Positions 1-8,480 of a stretch of DNA of 64,000 nucleotides are shown in pieces. The notes below the pieces were generated by a model. It was not told the origin of the DNA. It made no database searches and worked only from the letters and a program-made list of their open reading frames with translations. The stretch is taken from contig NZ_QAIG01000005.1 of assembly GCF_003060885.1 (NCBI RefSeq), positions 67,732 to 131,731 of the forward strand. Reading direction: 5' to 3'. The position numbers were made by a program, and so were the translations under genes. Position 1 is the first letter of the stretch, and each line of letters begins with the position of its first letter. Source of the stretch: Pseudomonas sp. HMWF032 (lineage in GTDB: Bacteria; Pseudomonadota; Gammaproteobacteria; Pseudomonadales; Pseudomonadaceae).

Positions 1-189
1 GGCGTCGGCAGCGGCCTGTTTGACCATGGCCAGGGCAACCACCAGTTTGGGGTAGTGCGACAGCGTCACGCCGGACAGGCGGAAGTTCTGCACGGCGCGC
101 AGGGTCTGGATGCCGTAATAGGCGTCAGCAGGAACGTCGAGGGTGCCGAGCAGGTCTTTTTCGAGGCGAGTGGATGCAGCAGCGGACAT
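1..189 (-). CDS. aspA: aspartate ammonia-lyase, N-terminal part (truncated by window edge)
   Basis: The 63 visible codons read as the N-terminus of the fumarase/aspartase superfamily, with the motif TLDVPADAYYGIQTLRA near residue 16 followed by NFRLSG. The enzyme deaminates aspartate to fumarate and ammonia in the cytoplasm. The rest of the gene, including the catalytic signature, lies left of the window. It is divergent from the LysR-type gene at 493, as in P. aeruginosa PA5429/PA5428 (from memory). An acidic amino acid uptake system begins a few kb away, which fits a role in aspartate use. Start chosen at the only in-frame ATG before the intergenic region. Confidence 0.85.
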   Translation of the reverse strand, partial: MSAAASTRLEKDLLGTLDVPADAYYGIQTLRAVQNFRLSGVTLSHYPKLVVALAMVKQAAADA

Positions 190-344
190 GATCAAGGTCA
201 TCTCAGGAAATACGGCAAATGCCGCGATGGCCCGTAGATTAGGGGCTGCAGCTTGGTTGTGGCCAATGCTGTTAAACGCTAGGTCATGCATAATCGGCAT
301 AACGTGGGTGTGACGCGCCGCTTGACCAGAGCGTACGCCGTACC

Positions 345-393
345 TGTAGGAGGGGCTTTAGCCGCGACCGTCGCCGCTGAAGCGCCTCCCACA
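345..393. repeat. REP-like inverted pair (REPIN-type)
   Basis: The left arm contains GGAGGGGCTTTAGCCGCGAC and the right arm CGCCGCTGAAGCGCCTCCC, which face each other as in Pseudomonas REP doublets. Related copies lie at 4859-4981 and 10855-10918. Confidence 0.75.
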
Positions 394-400
394 ATAGTAG

Positions 401-477
401 GGTGGATGACGCTTTACCCATCCACCACAGTCGAATGTGTGCCGGGCGGTGGATGAAAACAGCGCCATCCACCCTAC
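401..477. repeat. tandem GGTGGATG...CATCCACC stem-loops
   Basis: Two adjacent imperfect hairpins, at 401-426 and 448-474, each begin GGTGGATG and end CATCCACC. A similar pair occurs at 10956-11027. This looks like a second dispersed repeat family next to the REP elements. Confidence 0.6.
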
Positions 478-492
478 AAAACAGGAGTGACG

Positions 493-1407
493 ATGAACCT
501 CGAAAGCAAATGGCTGGATGACTTTGTCACCCTGGCCGCCACCCGCAGTTTCTCCCAGGCGGCACACAAGCGCTTTGTCACCCAGCCCGCGTTCAGCCGA
601 CGGATTCGCAGCCTGGAAGCGGCGCTGGGGCTGACCTTGGTTAACCGCGCCTGCACACCGATTGAGCTGACCGAATCCGGCCAGCTGTTTCTGGTCACCG
701 CCCGCAGCATGGTTGAGCAACTCGGCGAAGTGGTGCGTCACCTGCATAACCTCGAAGGCCAGCAGGGCGAGGTGTTGCAGATCGCCGCCGCGCATTCGTT
801 GACCTTGGGCTTCTTCCCGGAATGGATCGCCCGCCTGCGCCGTGAAGGCTTGCCGCTGAACACGCGGCTGGTGGCGACCAATGTGGGCGAGGCGGTGCAT
901 GCCCTGCGTGAAGGGGCGTGCGATTTGATCCTCGCCTACTACGACCCGGATGCTGCGCTGCAGATGGACCCGGAGATCTTCCCCTCGCTGCACCTGGGGC
1001 GTACGGAAATGCTGCCGGTGTGTGCCGTGGGCGAAGGCGGTGCGCCGCTGTTTGACCTGTCCAGTGGCCAGAGTGTGCCGCTGCTGGCCTACAGCGCCGG
1101 GGCGTTTCTCGGTCGCTCGGTCAACCTGCTGCTGCGTCAGCGGGCGTTGCGCTCCACCACGGTGTATGAAACGGCGATGGCCGACAGCTTAAAAAGCATG
1201 GCCCTGCAAGGCATGGGTGTGGCCTGGGTGCCGCGCTTGAGCGTGACCGGCGAGTTGGCCCGTGGCGAGTTGGTGGTGTGCGGTGATGAGCAGTGGCAGG
1301 TGCCTCTGGAAATCCGCTTGTACCGCTGCGCCCTGGTGCGCAAGGCGGCGGTCAGGTTGCTGTGGCGCAAGCTGGAAGCCGGCACTGGAGCGGCTAACGC
1401 GCTTTAG
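493..1407 (+). CDS. LysR-type transcriptional regulator
   Basis: 304 residues, the usual length for the family. The N-terminal winged helix-turn-helix is clear (ATRSFSQAAHKRFVTQPAFS, then RRIRSLEAALG, about residues 17-48), and the C-terminal half is a periplasmic-binding-protein-like effector domain. The ATG at 493 is preferred over the GTG at 487 because AGGAG lies five to eight bases before it. It is divergent from aspA, and the same pairing is known to me from P. aeruginosa (PA5428). It resembles the HypT/YjiE branch, but the inducer is unknown. Control of aspA is plausible but inferred from position only. Confidence 0.85.
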   Translation: MNLESKWLDDFVTLAATRSFSQAAHKRFVTQPAFSRRIRSLEAALGLTLVNRACTPIELTESGQLFLVTARSMVEQLGEVVRHLHNLEGQQGEVLQIAAAHSLTLGFFPEWIARLRREGLPLNTRLVATNVGEAVHALREGACDLILAYYDPDAALQMDPEIFPSLHLGRTEMLPVCAVGEGGAPLFDLSSGQSVPLLAYSAGAFLGRSVNLLLRQRALRSTTVYETAMADSLKSMALQGMGVAWVPRLSVTGELARGELVVCGDEQWQVPLEIRLYRCALVRKAAVRLLWRKLEAGTGAANAL

Positions 1408-1587
1408 CGCGACCCGCAGCGCGAGTAGAACGAGTCATGCTCATTTACAGCTCGTGAACTCGCGTGCGAGCCCAGTCCGCTTCATTCGCCGCTTTGACCC
1501 GCCGGAGGCTGTTATTAACGTAGCGCCTTGCAGGACTCTCGCTCGCAAGAGCGTAAACAGGTTCTTAGGCGTAGGATGGGTCTGTGG

Positions 1588-2907
1588 CTACAGCCCGTAC
1601 TTTTTCACCTTATCGAACAGTGTGGTCTTGGCCATGCCCAAGGCCTGGGCGGCCTGGCTGAGGTTACCGGCGTGGCGGCCCAGGGCGTCGCTGAGCAGGC
1701 TGCGCTCAAAGGCTTCCACCGCTTCGGCAAAGCTCGGGCTGCTGGCGTTGCTCAGTTCGCTGCCTTTGAACACCGGCAGGCCGAGGGCAAAACGCTCGGC
1801 GACATTGCGCAGTTCACGCACATTGCCCGGCCAATCATGGGCCATCAGGCGGGTCAGGGTCTGGCGGTCGAGCACCGGCGCCGGGCGGTCGAAGCGCAGC
1901 GCGGCCAGTTGCAGAAAGTGTTCAAACAACAGGCCGATATCCTCACGCCGTTCACGCAGTGGCGGCAGCGCCAGGCTCACCACATTGAGCCGGTAGTAGA
2001 GGTCGCTGCGAAACTGGCCGGCCTTACCCTGCTGCTCCAGGTCGGCTTTGGTGGCGGCGATCACCCGGCAGTCCACCGCCACACTCTGGTTCGAGCCGAG
2101 GCGCTCCAGGCTGTGTTCCTGCAACACGCGCAGCAGTTTGATCTGCAGGTTCAGCGGCATGCTCTCGACTTCGTCGAGAAACAGCGTGCCGCCGCTGGCG
2201 TGCTCGATCTTGCCGATGCGCCGCTTGCCCGCGCCGGTAAAGGCGTGGGCCTCGTGGCCGAAGATTTCGCTCTCAAACAGGTTTTCCGGCAGGCCGCCAC
2301 AGTTGAGCGCGACAAACGGCTTGGCCTGACGTCGGCTGAAGTCGTGCAGGCAGCGCGCCACCAGCTCCTTGCCGGTGCCGGTTTCCCCTTCGATCAGCAC
2401 ATTGGCCCCGGTATCGGCAACGTTGGCGATCAGTTCACGCAGTTGCTGCATCGCCGGCGAGCGGCCGATCAGGCGCTGTTCCAAGGCCTGGCGGCCGGCC
2501 AGCTGGCGGCGCAGGGCCGTTACTTCGCGGGCCAGGCAGCGCTGCTCCAGGGCGCGGCGCACCACATCCACCAGGCGCTCGGGGGAGAAGGGCTTCTCCA
2601 TAAAGTCGTAAGCGCCGTCACGCATGGCATTGACCGCCATGTCGATGTCGCCGTGACCGGTGATCAGCACCACCGGCAGGCTGGGGTCGCGCTGTTTGAG
2701 ACGGCTGAGCAGTTGCAGACCGTCGATGCCGGGCAGGCGGATATCGCTGATGACGATGCCGGCAAAGTCTGCATTGATGTGTTGCAGGGCTTCTTCGGCG
2801 CTGCCCACGCCGACGCTGGGAATGTCTTCCAGGGTCAGTGCCTGTTGGCAACCGAGCAATACGTGGGGATCGTCTTCGACGATCAGAACGCTCAGTGGCT
2901 CAGTCAT
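1588..2907 (-). CDS. aauR: sigma54-dependent response regulator AauR (DctD-like)
   Basis: 439 residues. Receiver domain at 1-120 with acidic pocket (ED at 11-12), phospho-acceptor D55, T83 and K105. AAA+ domain at about 145-370 with Walker A GETGTGKE (174-181), and GTLFLDEVESMP as Walker B. A Fis-type helix-turn-helix is at the C-terminus. The sigma54-contact loop reads HAFTGA rather than GAFTGA. It overlaps the end of the sensor gene aauS by 8 bases, so the two are translationally coupled. The adjacent glutamate/aspartate importer and the TTCGG-N4-CCGAA box before aatJ make AauR the best name. A C4-dicarboxylate regulator (DctD) is the alternative. Confidence 0.85.
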   Translation of the reverse strand: MTEPLSVLIVEDDPHVLLGCQQALTLEDIPSVGVGSAEEALQHINADFAGIVISDIRLPGIDGLQLLSRLKQRDPSLPVVLITGHGDIDMAVNAMRDGAYDFMEKPFSPERLVDVVRRALEQRCLAREVTALRRQLAGRQALEQRLIGRSPAMQQLRELIANVADTGANVLIEGETGTGKELVARCLHDFSRRQAKPFVALNCGGLPENLFESEIFGHEAHAFTGAGKRRIGKIEHASGGTLFLDEVESMPLNLQIKLLRVLQEHSLERLGSNQSVAVDCRVIAATKADLEQQGKAGQFRSDLYYRLNVVSLALPPLRERREDIGLLFEHFLQLAALRFDRPAPVLDRQTLTRLMAHDWPGNVRELRNVAERFALGLPVFKGSELSNASSPSFAEAVEAFERSLLSDALGRHAGNLSQAAQALGMAKTTLFDKVKKYGL

Positions 2908-4819
2908 GGCGTGGGGTCTCCTGGTGGGCGCTGACTTTGGCCAGGTTCAGCTCGAAGGCTGTACCGCCGCTGTCGGGGTGTTGCACGGTCAGGCTGCCGG
3001 CGGCGGCGGCCGCCAGGCTGGCGGAAAGTGTCAGGCCAAGGCCCAGACCTTTCTCACCGGGTTTGGTGGTGAAGAACGGCTCGAACAGGTGCTCACGTAC
3101 ATCCGCAGCGATCCCCGGGCCGTTGTCGCGCACGCTCAGGCGGTAGCGTTCGCCGTCATCGTGGCCGGTCAGCCAGAGCTGGCGCTCGGCTTGCTCGCTC
3201 ATGGCGTCGAGGGCGTTGGTGATCAGGTTGACCAGAATCTGCTCCAGGCGCGTCTGCTCGATGGCCAGGCGCACATCGGCCGGGCCATGGGCATAGTCAC
3301 GGTGCAGCTGCACGGCGGCATAGCCGGGGTGGTTCTGCAACAGCAGCAGGGCGGCGTCCACCGCCTGCTCCAGGCTCGCCTCGCCCTGGTCGCCACTGCG
3401 GCGGGCAAAGGCGCGCAGGCTGGCGGTGATTTTGCCCATGCGGTCGACCAGCTCGCCGATGGTTTGCAGGTTGCTGCTGGCCACATCCAGTGCGCCGCGT
3501 TGCAGGAAGCGCACGGTGTTGCCGGACAGGGTGCGCAGCGCCGCCAGCGGCTGATTCAGTTCGTGGGCGATGCTGGTGGACATTTGCCCGATCACCGCCA
3601 GCTTGCCGGCCTGCACCAGTTCATCCTGCGCTTGGCGCAAGGTGGTTTCCGCTTGCTGACGTTCGCGCACTTCGGCCTGCAGGCGCTGGTTGCTGGCCTG
3701 CAGGTCGGCGGTGCGTTCGGCGATCTTGCGTTCCAGTTCGTTGTTGGCCTGTTCCAGTGCCTCGCGGGCGGCCAGGCGGGTGGCGATCACCTTGCGCCGC
3801 TGGTTCAGCGCCAGGCCGAGGAAGATCAGCAGGGCGCAGGCCACGGCCGCCAGCATGGCGTGGCTGAGGGCGGCGCGACGTTGCTCCTGCAGCGGCGTGA
3901 GCAGGGTCAGGTGCCAGGGGGTGTCGTTCAGCGGGCGAGTCTGTGCCAGGTAGGTGATCGGCCCAGCGTCCGCCTCGCCGTCCTGGTCGGCGGCGAAGCT
4001 GACTTGCTCCAGGCCGTCGCCGAGGGTGCGGCGGGCCAGCGGTTGCAGTTCTTCCAATGCCCACCAGTGGTACTGCAGGCTGCGCGCCAGGCGCTCGCGG
4101 GTGTTCGGGCCCAGCGGATGCACGGCCTTGAGGCGGCGGCTGGGGTTGCTGGAGAGGATGATGATGCCGTTCTCGTCGCTGACATACGCCTGCAGACGGG
4201 CGCGCTGCCAGCGCTGTTCCAGGCTGTCCAGGCGCACTTTGACCACGGCCACGCCGATGATCCGCTCGCCGCTTTTCAGGCCGTGAGCCAGGTAGTAGCC
4301 GGGCTCGCCGGTGGTGCTGCCGATGCCGTAGAAGCGTCCGGGTTTGCCCTCGATGGCGTCCTGAAAGTAAGCGCGGAACGACAGGTCCTCCCCCAGGTAG
4401 CTGCTGGGCGTCCGCCAGTTGCTGGTGGCCAGTACCCGGCCGCTGCGGTCCAGCACGTAGATGGCCAGGCTGCCACTGCGCTGGTTGAGGCCTTCGAGGT
4501 AATCGTTGACCAGGCCCCGGCGGTAGGTGGTGGGCGTTTGCAGCAGGCGGCCGACGCTGTACTCCAGCTCCAGCAGGCTGGGCAAATAGGTGTACTTGGT
4601 GATTTCGCTCTCCACCGCGCGGGCGTTGAGTTCCAGCTGGCGTTCGCCCCCTTCGGCGAGGTCACGGATGCCGCTGCGTTCGCTGAGGTGATAGCCGGCA
4701 TAACCGCAGCCGAGCACCAGCAGGAGCAGCAACAGGATCAGCAGCAGAAGACGGGCGAGGCGCGGTTTCACGGTCAGGGCTGGCGGCACGGCGCAAGGAG
4801 AGGCGGTGGAGCATTGCAT
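2900..4819 (-). CDS. aauS: sensor histidine kinase AauS (DctB-like)
   Basis: 639 residues from the ATG at 4819, which has GGAGGA just upstream; a longer open frame to 4978 lacks a good ribosome site. Layout: transmembrane helix about 18-40, a large periplasmic Cache-type sensor domain, a second helix about 325-350, a coiled coil, HisKA (MSTSIAHELNQPLAAL with the phospho-histidine), and a HATPase domain (NALDAM, DNGPGI, GLGLGL). It is membrane-bound and phosphorylates the overlapping response regulator. By context the signal is probably acidic amino acids, as known for AauS in P. putida. Confidence 0.83.
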   Translation of the reverse strand: MQCSTASPCAVPPALTVKPRLARLLLLILLLLLLVLGCGYAGYHLSERSGIRDLAEGGERQLELNARAVESEITKYTYLPSLLELEYSVGRLLQTPTTYRRGLVNDYLEGLNQRSGSLAIYVLDRSGRVLATSNWRTPSSYLGEDLSFRAYFQDAIEGKPGRFYGIGSTTGEPGYYLAHGLKSGERIIGVAVVKVRLDSLEQRWQRARLQAYVSDENGIIILSSNPSRRLKAVHPLGPNTRERLARSLQYHWWALEELQPLARRTLGDGLEQVSFAADQDGEADAGPITYLAQTRPLNDTPWHLTLLTPLQEQRRAALSHAMLAAVACALLIFLGLALNQRRKVIATRLAAREALEQANNELERKIAERTADLQASNQRLQAEVRERQQAETTLRQAQDELVQAGKLAVIGQMSTSIAHELNQPLAALRTLSGNTVRFLQRGALDVASSNLQTIGELVDRMGKITASLRAFARRSGDQGEASLEQAVDAALLLLQNHPGYAAVQLHRDYAHGPADVRLAIEQTRLEQILVNLITNALDAMSEQAERQLWLTGHDDGERYRLSVRDNGPGIAADVREHLFEPFFTTKPGEKGLGLGLTLSASLAAAAAGSLTVQHPDSGGTAFELNLAKVSAHQETPRHD

Positions 4820-4858
4820 CACAGTCCTCCCTGGCTGGGTAGTTGTGGGTGCGGCTAA

Positions 4859-4981
4859 TCCGTGGGAGGGGCTTTCGGCTCTGGCATCCTGCTTCGCTCT
4901 AACTCCTGCATCCATGCAGTCGTAGCCGCGATGCTGTTGCAACCTGGGCCGGGCAATCGCCGCTGAAGCGCCTCCCACAAG
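4859..4981. repeat. REP-like inverted pair with long spacer
   Basis: GTGGGAGGGGCTTTCGGCT at the left and CGCCGCTGAAGCGCCTCCCAC at the right face each other across about 80 bases. The element fills most of the gap between aatP and aauS. Transcripts of the importer could end or be protected here, but no U-tract terminator is present. Confidence 0.65.
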
Positions 4982-5010
4982 CGCTCAGCGGCCTGGTCCC
5001 ACCTTTGGGG

Positions 5011-5745
5011 TTAGTGCTGGAGAATCTTCGCCAGGAACTGCTGGGCGCGCTCGGAGCGCTGGCTGACGTCGCCGAAGAATTCTTCCTTGGCGCAGTCTTC
5101 GACGATCTGCCCGGCGTCCATGAAGATCACCCGGTCGGCCACCTTGCGCGCAAAGCCCATCTCGTGGGTCACGCACATCATGGTCATGCCTTCCTGGGCC
5201 AGCTGAACCATCACGTCGAGCACTTCGTTGACCATCTCCGGGTCGAGGGCCGAGGTCGGTTCGTCGAACAGCATCACCACCGGGTCCATGGCCAGTGCAC
5301 GGGCAATCGCCACACGCTGCTGCTGGCCGCCGGAAAGCTGGCCAGGATGCTTGTGCGCATGCGCCGACAGGCCGACACGCTCCAGCAGCTTGAGGCCTTT
5401 CTCAGTGGCCTCGGCCTTGCTGCGGCCGAGCACCTTGATCTGCGCGATGGTCAGGTTCTCGGTGATGGTCAGGTGCGGGAACAGTTCGAAGTGCTGGAAC
5501 ACCATGCCGACCCGCGAACGCAGCTGCGGCAGGTTGGTCTTCGGGTCGGCAATCGAGGTGCCATCGACCACGATGTCGCCCTTCTGGAACGGTTCCAGGG
5601 CGTTGACGCACTTGATCAGGGTGGATTTGCCGGAACCGGACGGCCCGCATACCACCACCACTTCACCTTTCTTCACTTCGGTGGTGCAGTCGGTCAGCAC
5701 CTGGAAGTTTCCGTACCACTTGTTGACGTTCTTGATGGAAATCAT
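5011..5745 (-). CDS. aatP: glutamate/aspartate ABC transporter, ATPase
   Basis: 244 residues, full length for the GlnQ/GltL family. Walker [10 protein letters not shown] (about 34-42), Q-loop region, signature LSGGQQQR, and Walker [15 protein letters not shown] are all intact. It powers uptake of acidic amino acids by the two permeases encoded just upstream, with which its start overlaps by 4 bases. It is the last gene of the aatJQMP operon. The substrate is assigned from operon context and resemblance to GltL/AatP. Confidence 0.9.
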   Translation of the reverse strand: MISIKNVNKWYGNFQVLTDCTTEVKKGEVVVVCGPSGSGKSTLIKCVNALEPFQKGDIVVDGTSIADPKTNLPQLRSRVGMVFQHFELFPHLTITENLTIAQIKVLGRSKAEATEKGLKLLERVGLSAHAHKHPGQLSGGQQQRVAIARALAMDPVVMLFDEPTSALDPEMVNEVLDVMVQLAQEGMTMMCVTHEMGFARKVADRVIFMDAGQIVEDCAKEEFFGDVSQRSERAQQFLAKILQH

Positions 5746-6410
5746 ACGGCTAACCTTTTTTGCAGATGCTTGACCAGCAACGAGGCGGAGAAGCTGATGA
5801 GGAAGTACACCAGGCCGGCGAAGATCAGGAATTCATGGGGCTGGCCGATGATGTCGCCACGCGAGCGGGCGGCGTTGAGGAAGTCCATCAGGCCCACGGT
5901 GTAGACCAGCGAGGTGTCCTGAAACAGGATGATGCTCTGCTGCAACAGCAGCGGGGTCATCTTGCGGAACGCCTGTGGCAGGATGATCAGGCGCATGGTC
6001 TGCCCGTAGTTCATCCCCAGCGCCTGCGCAGCGCCCATCTGGCCACGGGGGATGGCCTGAATACCGGCGCGGACGATCTCGCAGAAGTACGCCGCTTCGA
6101 ACATCACGAACGCCACCAGGCACGAGGTGAAGGCGCCCACCGGGGTGTCTTCGCCGGTGATCCAGCGCAGGATGAACGGCACCGCAAAGTAGAACCAGGT
6201 GATCACCAGCAGCAGCGGGATCGAGCGGAAATAGTTGACGTAGGCGGCGGCGATCTTCGCCAGCAGCACGTTGTGCGACAGGCGCATGAGCGCCAGCACG
6301 GTGCCCAGGACCACGCCGCCAATGACGCCCATGACCATCAGCTGCAGGGTCATGGCCATGCCATCCCACAGGCCTGGCAGGGCTGGAACGATTGCACTGA
6401 AATCCATCAC
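5742..6410 (-). CDS. aatM: glutamate/aspartate ABC transporter, permease
   Basis: 222 residues with a HisM-type inner-membrane permease fold, about five hydrophobic segments. The EAA-loop region is near 140-160 ([18 protein letters not shown]), which contacts the ATPase. It overlaps aatQ by 4 bases upstream and aatP by 4 bases downstream. It pairs with AatQ as the second membrane subunit. Confidence 0.88.
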   Translation of the reverse strand: MMDFSAIVPALPGLWDGMAMTLQLMVMGVIGGVVLGTVLALMRLSHNVLLAKIAAAYVNYFRSIPLLLVITWFYFAVPFILRWITGEDTPVGAFTSCLVAFVMFEAAYFCEIVRAGIQAIPRGQMGAAQALGMNYGQTMRLIILPQAFRKMTPLLLQQSIILFQDTSLVYTVGLMDFLNAARSRGDIIGQPHEFLIFAGLVYFLISFSASLLVKHLQKRLAV

Positions 6411-7153
6411 TTACCTCCCACGGCGATCAGGCCAGGCACTGCGACTTTCTTCTCGATCAGGCGCATCAGCAGCATCAGGCTCATGTTCAGGGTGAAGTAG
6501 ATCAGCGTGGCCAGGGTGAAAGCCTCGAACAGGTTGGCGCTGAACTCGGCGGTCTGTTTGGTCTGCGCCAGCAGCTCCATCAGGCCGATCAGCGAGGCCA
6601 CCGAGGAGTTCTTGAAGATGTTGAGAAACTCGCTGGTGAGCGGTGGAATGATGATCCGGTAAGCCTGCGGCAGCAGCACGTTGCAGTAGATCTGTGGCAG
6701 GCGAAAACCCATGGCGTAGGCCGCCGCCGTCTGGCCCTTGGGCAGCGCCTGGATGCCGGTGCGCACCTGCTCGCAAACCCGCGCCGCCGTGAACAGGCCG
6801 AGGCATACCACCACGCTGAGGTAGGCCGAGGTGGCGGGGTTCAAGTCTTGCTTGAACCAGATTTCCAGCGGCTCGGGCAGCAGGTCTGGCACCAGGAAGT
6901 ACCAGAGAAACAGCTGCACCAGCAGCGGTACATTGCGGAAGATTTCCACGTAGGCGGTGGCGATGCCGGCGATCCAGCGGTTTGGCACCGTGCGCATCAC
7001 GCCGAGCAGCGAGCCCAGCGCCAGGGCGATGATCCAGCCGGCGATGGCGATGGCGATGGTCCAGCCCAGGCCGGTGATGAACCAGTCCAGGTAGATCTCG
7101 CTGCCGATGCCGGTGGACTTGAAGAAAATGCCCCAGTCCCAGTTGTAGTTCAT
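6407..7153 (-). CDS. aatQ: glutamate/aspartate ABC transporter, permease
   Basis: 248 residues, a GltJ-type inner-membrane permease with the EAA loop near residues 155-180 (GFRLPQIYCNVLLPQAYR). It begins after a 181-base gap from aatJ that contains two stem-loops, so it is probably expressed at a lower level than the binding protein. The 4-base overlap with aatM argues for coupled synthesis of the two membrane subunits. Confidence 0.88.
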   Translation of the reverse strand: MNYNWDWGIFFKSTGIGSEIYLDWFITGLGWTIAIAIAGWIIALALGSLLGVMRTVPNRWIAGIATAYVEIFRNVPLLVQLFLWYFLVPDLLPEPLEIWFKQDLNPATSAYLSVVVCLGLFTAARVCEQVRTGIQALPKGQTAAAYAMGFRLPQIYCNVLLPQAYRIIIPPLTSEFLNIFKNSSVASLIGLMELLAQTKQTAEFSANLFEAFTLATLIYFTLNMSLMLLMRLIEKKVAVPGLIAVGGK

Positions 7154-7271
7154 ATGGGTTGCCCCTTGGGTGTCGCGAAATAGGCCGTGGGTCGGACGAG
7201 GCCGGGCAGGTGTGTGCCTGCCCCGTTCGCGGGTGGCGAACGTGCCTCGATCCAGTCAGATGGAAGGTGGA

Positions 7272-7323
7272 AGACGGGTGCTTCCGGGGTTCCCCGTCTA
7301 CCGCCGCTCTTGTGAAGCGGCGG
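7272..7323 (-). promoter_or_regulatory. intercistronic stem-loops between aatJ and aatQ
   Basis: On the minus strand a perfect 8-bp stem (CCGCCGCT/AGCGGCGG, 7301-7323, loop of 7) lies just after the aatJ stop. It is followed by a second inverted repeat (AGACGGG/CCCGTCT, 7272-7299). There is no run of T, so partial termination or 3'-end protection of the aatJ message is more likely than full termination. This is the usual arrangement that lets a binding protein exceed its permeases. Confidence 0.6.
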
Positions 7324-7334
7324 CAGGCGTACCG

Positions 7335-8243
7335 TCAGATCTGCTCGGCAGACTTGTCGGTGGGGTTGGCAATGAGCTTTTTCAGTTCATCGCTCATGGG
7401 GAAGTTGAGGTTGAGGCTCTTCGGTGGGATTGGTTGCATGAACCACTTGTCATAGATGGCGTTGACTTCACCGGAGGCAAAGGTGGCGCTGATGGCCTTG
7501 TCGACCACCTGCTTAAAGCCTTCGTCACCTTTGCGCATCATGCAGCCGTAAATCTCGAAGGACTGCGGCTCGCCAACCACCACCCAGTCAGCGGGTTGTT
7601 TGGCCTTGGCCATTTCGCCGTAGAGCAGGGCGTCGTCCATCATGAAGGCCAGGGCGCGGCCGGATTCGAGCATCAGGAAGGACTCGCCATGGTCCTTGGC
7701 CGAGATGATGTTCATGCCCATCTGCTTCTCGGCATTCATGATCTTCAGCAGGCGCTCGGAGGTGGTGCCGGCGGTGGTCACCACGTTCTTGCCCTTGAGA
7801 TCAGGGAAGTCGCTGACCCCCGAGGTTTTCTTGGTCAGCAGGCGGGTACCGACTTCGAAGATGCCAACGGAGAAGTCCACCTGACGCTGGCGCTCAATGT
7901 TGTTGGTGGTGGAGCCGCACTCCAGGTCGACGGTGCCGTTCTGCACCAGCGGGATACGGGTCTGCGAGGTGACCAGGTTGTAGCGCACCTTGAGGTCCGG
8001 CATGCCCAGTTCCTGCTTGATCGCTTCAACCACTTTCAGTTGCAGGTCGTGGGAATAGCCCACCGGCTGCTGCGGATTGTCGCCGAAGTAGGAGAAGGGG
8101 ATGGAGGCGTCGCGGTGGCCCAGGGTGATGGTGCCGGAGTCTTTGATCTTTTTCAGGGTGCCGGTCAGTTCGCTGGCGAAGGCCGGGCTGCTGATCAGGG
8201 CGGCGGCAATGGCCGCACTCAGTACGCGGGGGACAATACGCAT
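7335..8243 (-). CDS. aatJ: glutamate/aspartate ABC transporter, periplasmic binding protein
   Basis: 302 residues from the ATG at 8243, which follows GAGGAACAG; the longer open frame to 8324 lacks a signal. Signal peptide about 1-23, ending ISSPAFA. The mature protein is a GltI-type solute-binding protein (GTLKKIKDSGTITLGHRD, then VGYSHDLQLKVVEAIK). It binds glutamate or aspartate in the periplasm and delivers it to AatQM. It is the first gene of the operon, and its promoter region has a sigma54-type site and an AauR-type palindrome. Confidence 0.9.
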   Translation of the reverse strand: MRIVPRVLSAAIAAALISSPAFASELTGTLKKIKDSGTITLGHRDASIPFSYFGDNPQQPVGYSHDLQLKVVEAIKQELGMPDLKVRYNLVTSQTRIPLVQNGTVDLECGSTTNNIERQRQVDFSVGIFEVGTRLLTKKTSGVSDFPDLKGKNVVTTAGTTSERLLKIMNAEKQMGMNIISAKDHGESFLMLESGRALAFMMDDALLYGEMAKAKQPADWVVVGEPQSFEIYGCMMRKGDEGFKQVVDKAISATFASGEVNAIYDKWFMQPIPPKSLNLNFPMSDELKKLIANPTDKSAEQI

Positions 8244-8312
8244 GAATCTGTTCCTCGATGTTGTTCTTATGGGCGGCTGCGGAAGAGCTATCGCATTCCT
8301 GCCCGTACAGGG

Positions 8313-8328
8313 AGCAGGATGCATGCCA
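8313..8328 (-). promoter_or_regulatory. sigma54-type (-24/-12) promoter of aatJ
   Basis: The minus strand reads TGGCATGCATCCTGCT, close to the consensus TGGCACG-N4-TTGCA and with the required GG-N10-GC spacing. Transcription would start near 8302, giving a leader of about 60 bases before aatJ. It fits control by the sigma54-dependent activator AauR encoded in the same cluster. Confidence 0.7.
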
Positions 8329-8396
8329 GGCCATCGAGGGTTTTTAAGAATAGATAAGTTATTGAAATATATGAATAAATTATAAATTTTGGCGGA

Positions 8397-8425
8397 TGAA
8401 AAACGCCCAGCTGTTCGGCTGGGCG
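8397..8425 (-). terminator. rho-independent terminator after the polyamine-binding protein gene
   Basis: An 8-bp perfect stem (CGCCCAGC/GCTGGGCG, 8404-8425, loop of 6) is followed on the minus strand by TTTTTC. It lies 56 bases after the stop of the gene at 8481. Confidence 0.85.
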
Positions 8426-8444
8426 ATTATTCAGTGGCGTGGCA

Positions 8445-8458
8445 TTCGGAAAACCGAA
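8445..8458. promoter_or_regulatory. AauR-type upstream activator site
   Basis: TTCGGAAAACCGAA is a perfect palindrome of the form TTCGG-N4-CCGAA, which I recall as the published AauR recognition motif in P. putida. It lies about 120 bases upstream of the sigma54-type promoter of aatJ, a normal distance for an enhancer site. It sits between the stop codon and terminator of the gene upstream. Confidence 0.7.
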
Positions 8459-8480
8459 CGCTTTCGGGGCTGATGGGCGA

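Larger units (their letters stand above)
190..492. other. intergenic region between aspA and lysR gene, with repeats
   Basis: About 300 bases without a gene between two divergent starts. The lysR-proximal half holds an inverted REP pair (345-393) and two copies of a GGTGGATG...CATCCACC element (401-477). The aspA-proximal half should hold the aspA promoter, but I see no convincing -35/-10 pair. Confidence 0.7.

Noticed and set aside
2660..4858. 732-codon open frame on the plus strand opposite aauS
   Set aside because: Antisense shadow of a high-GC gene; alanine/glutamine/valine-rich translation with no domain, while the minus-strand frame is a complete histidine kinase.
4859..5010. Rho-independent terminator of the aat operon
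   Set aside because: The inverted arms are a REP pair with a long spacer and no T-run; called a repeat instead.
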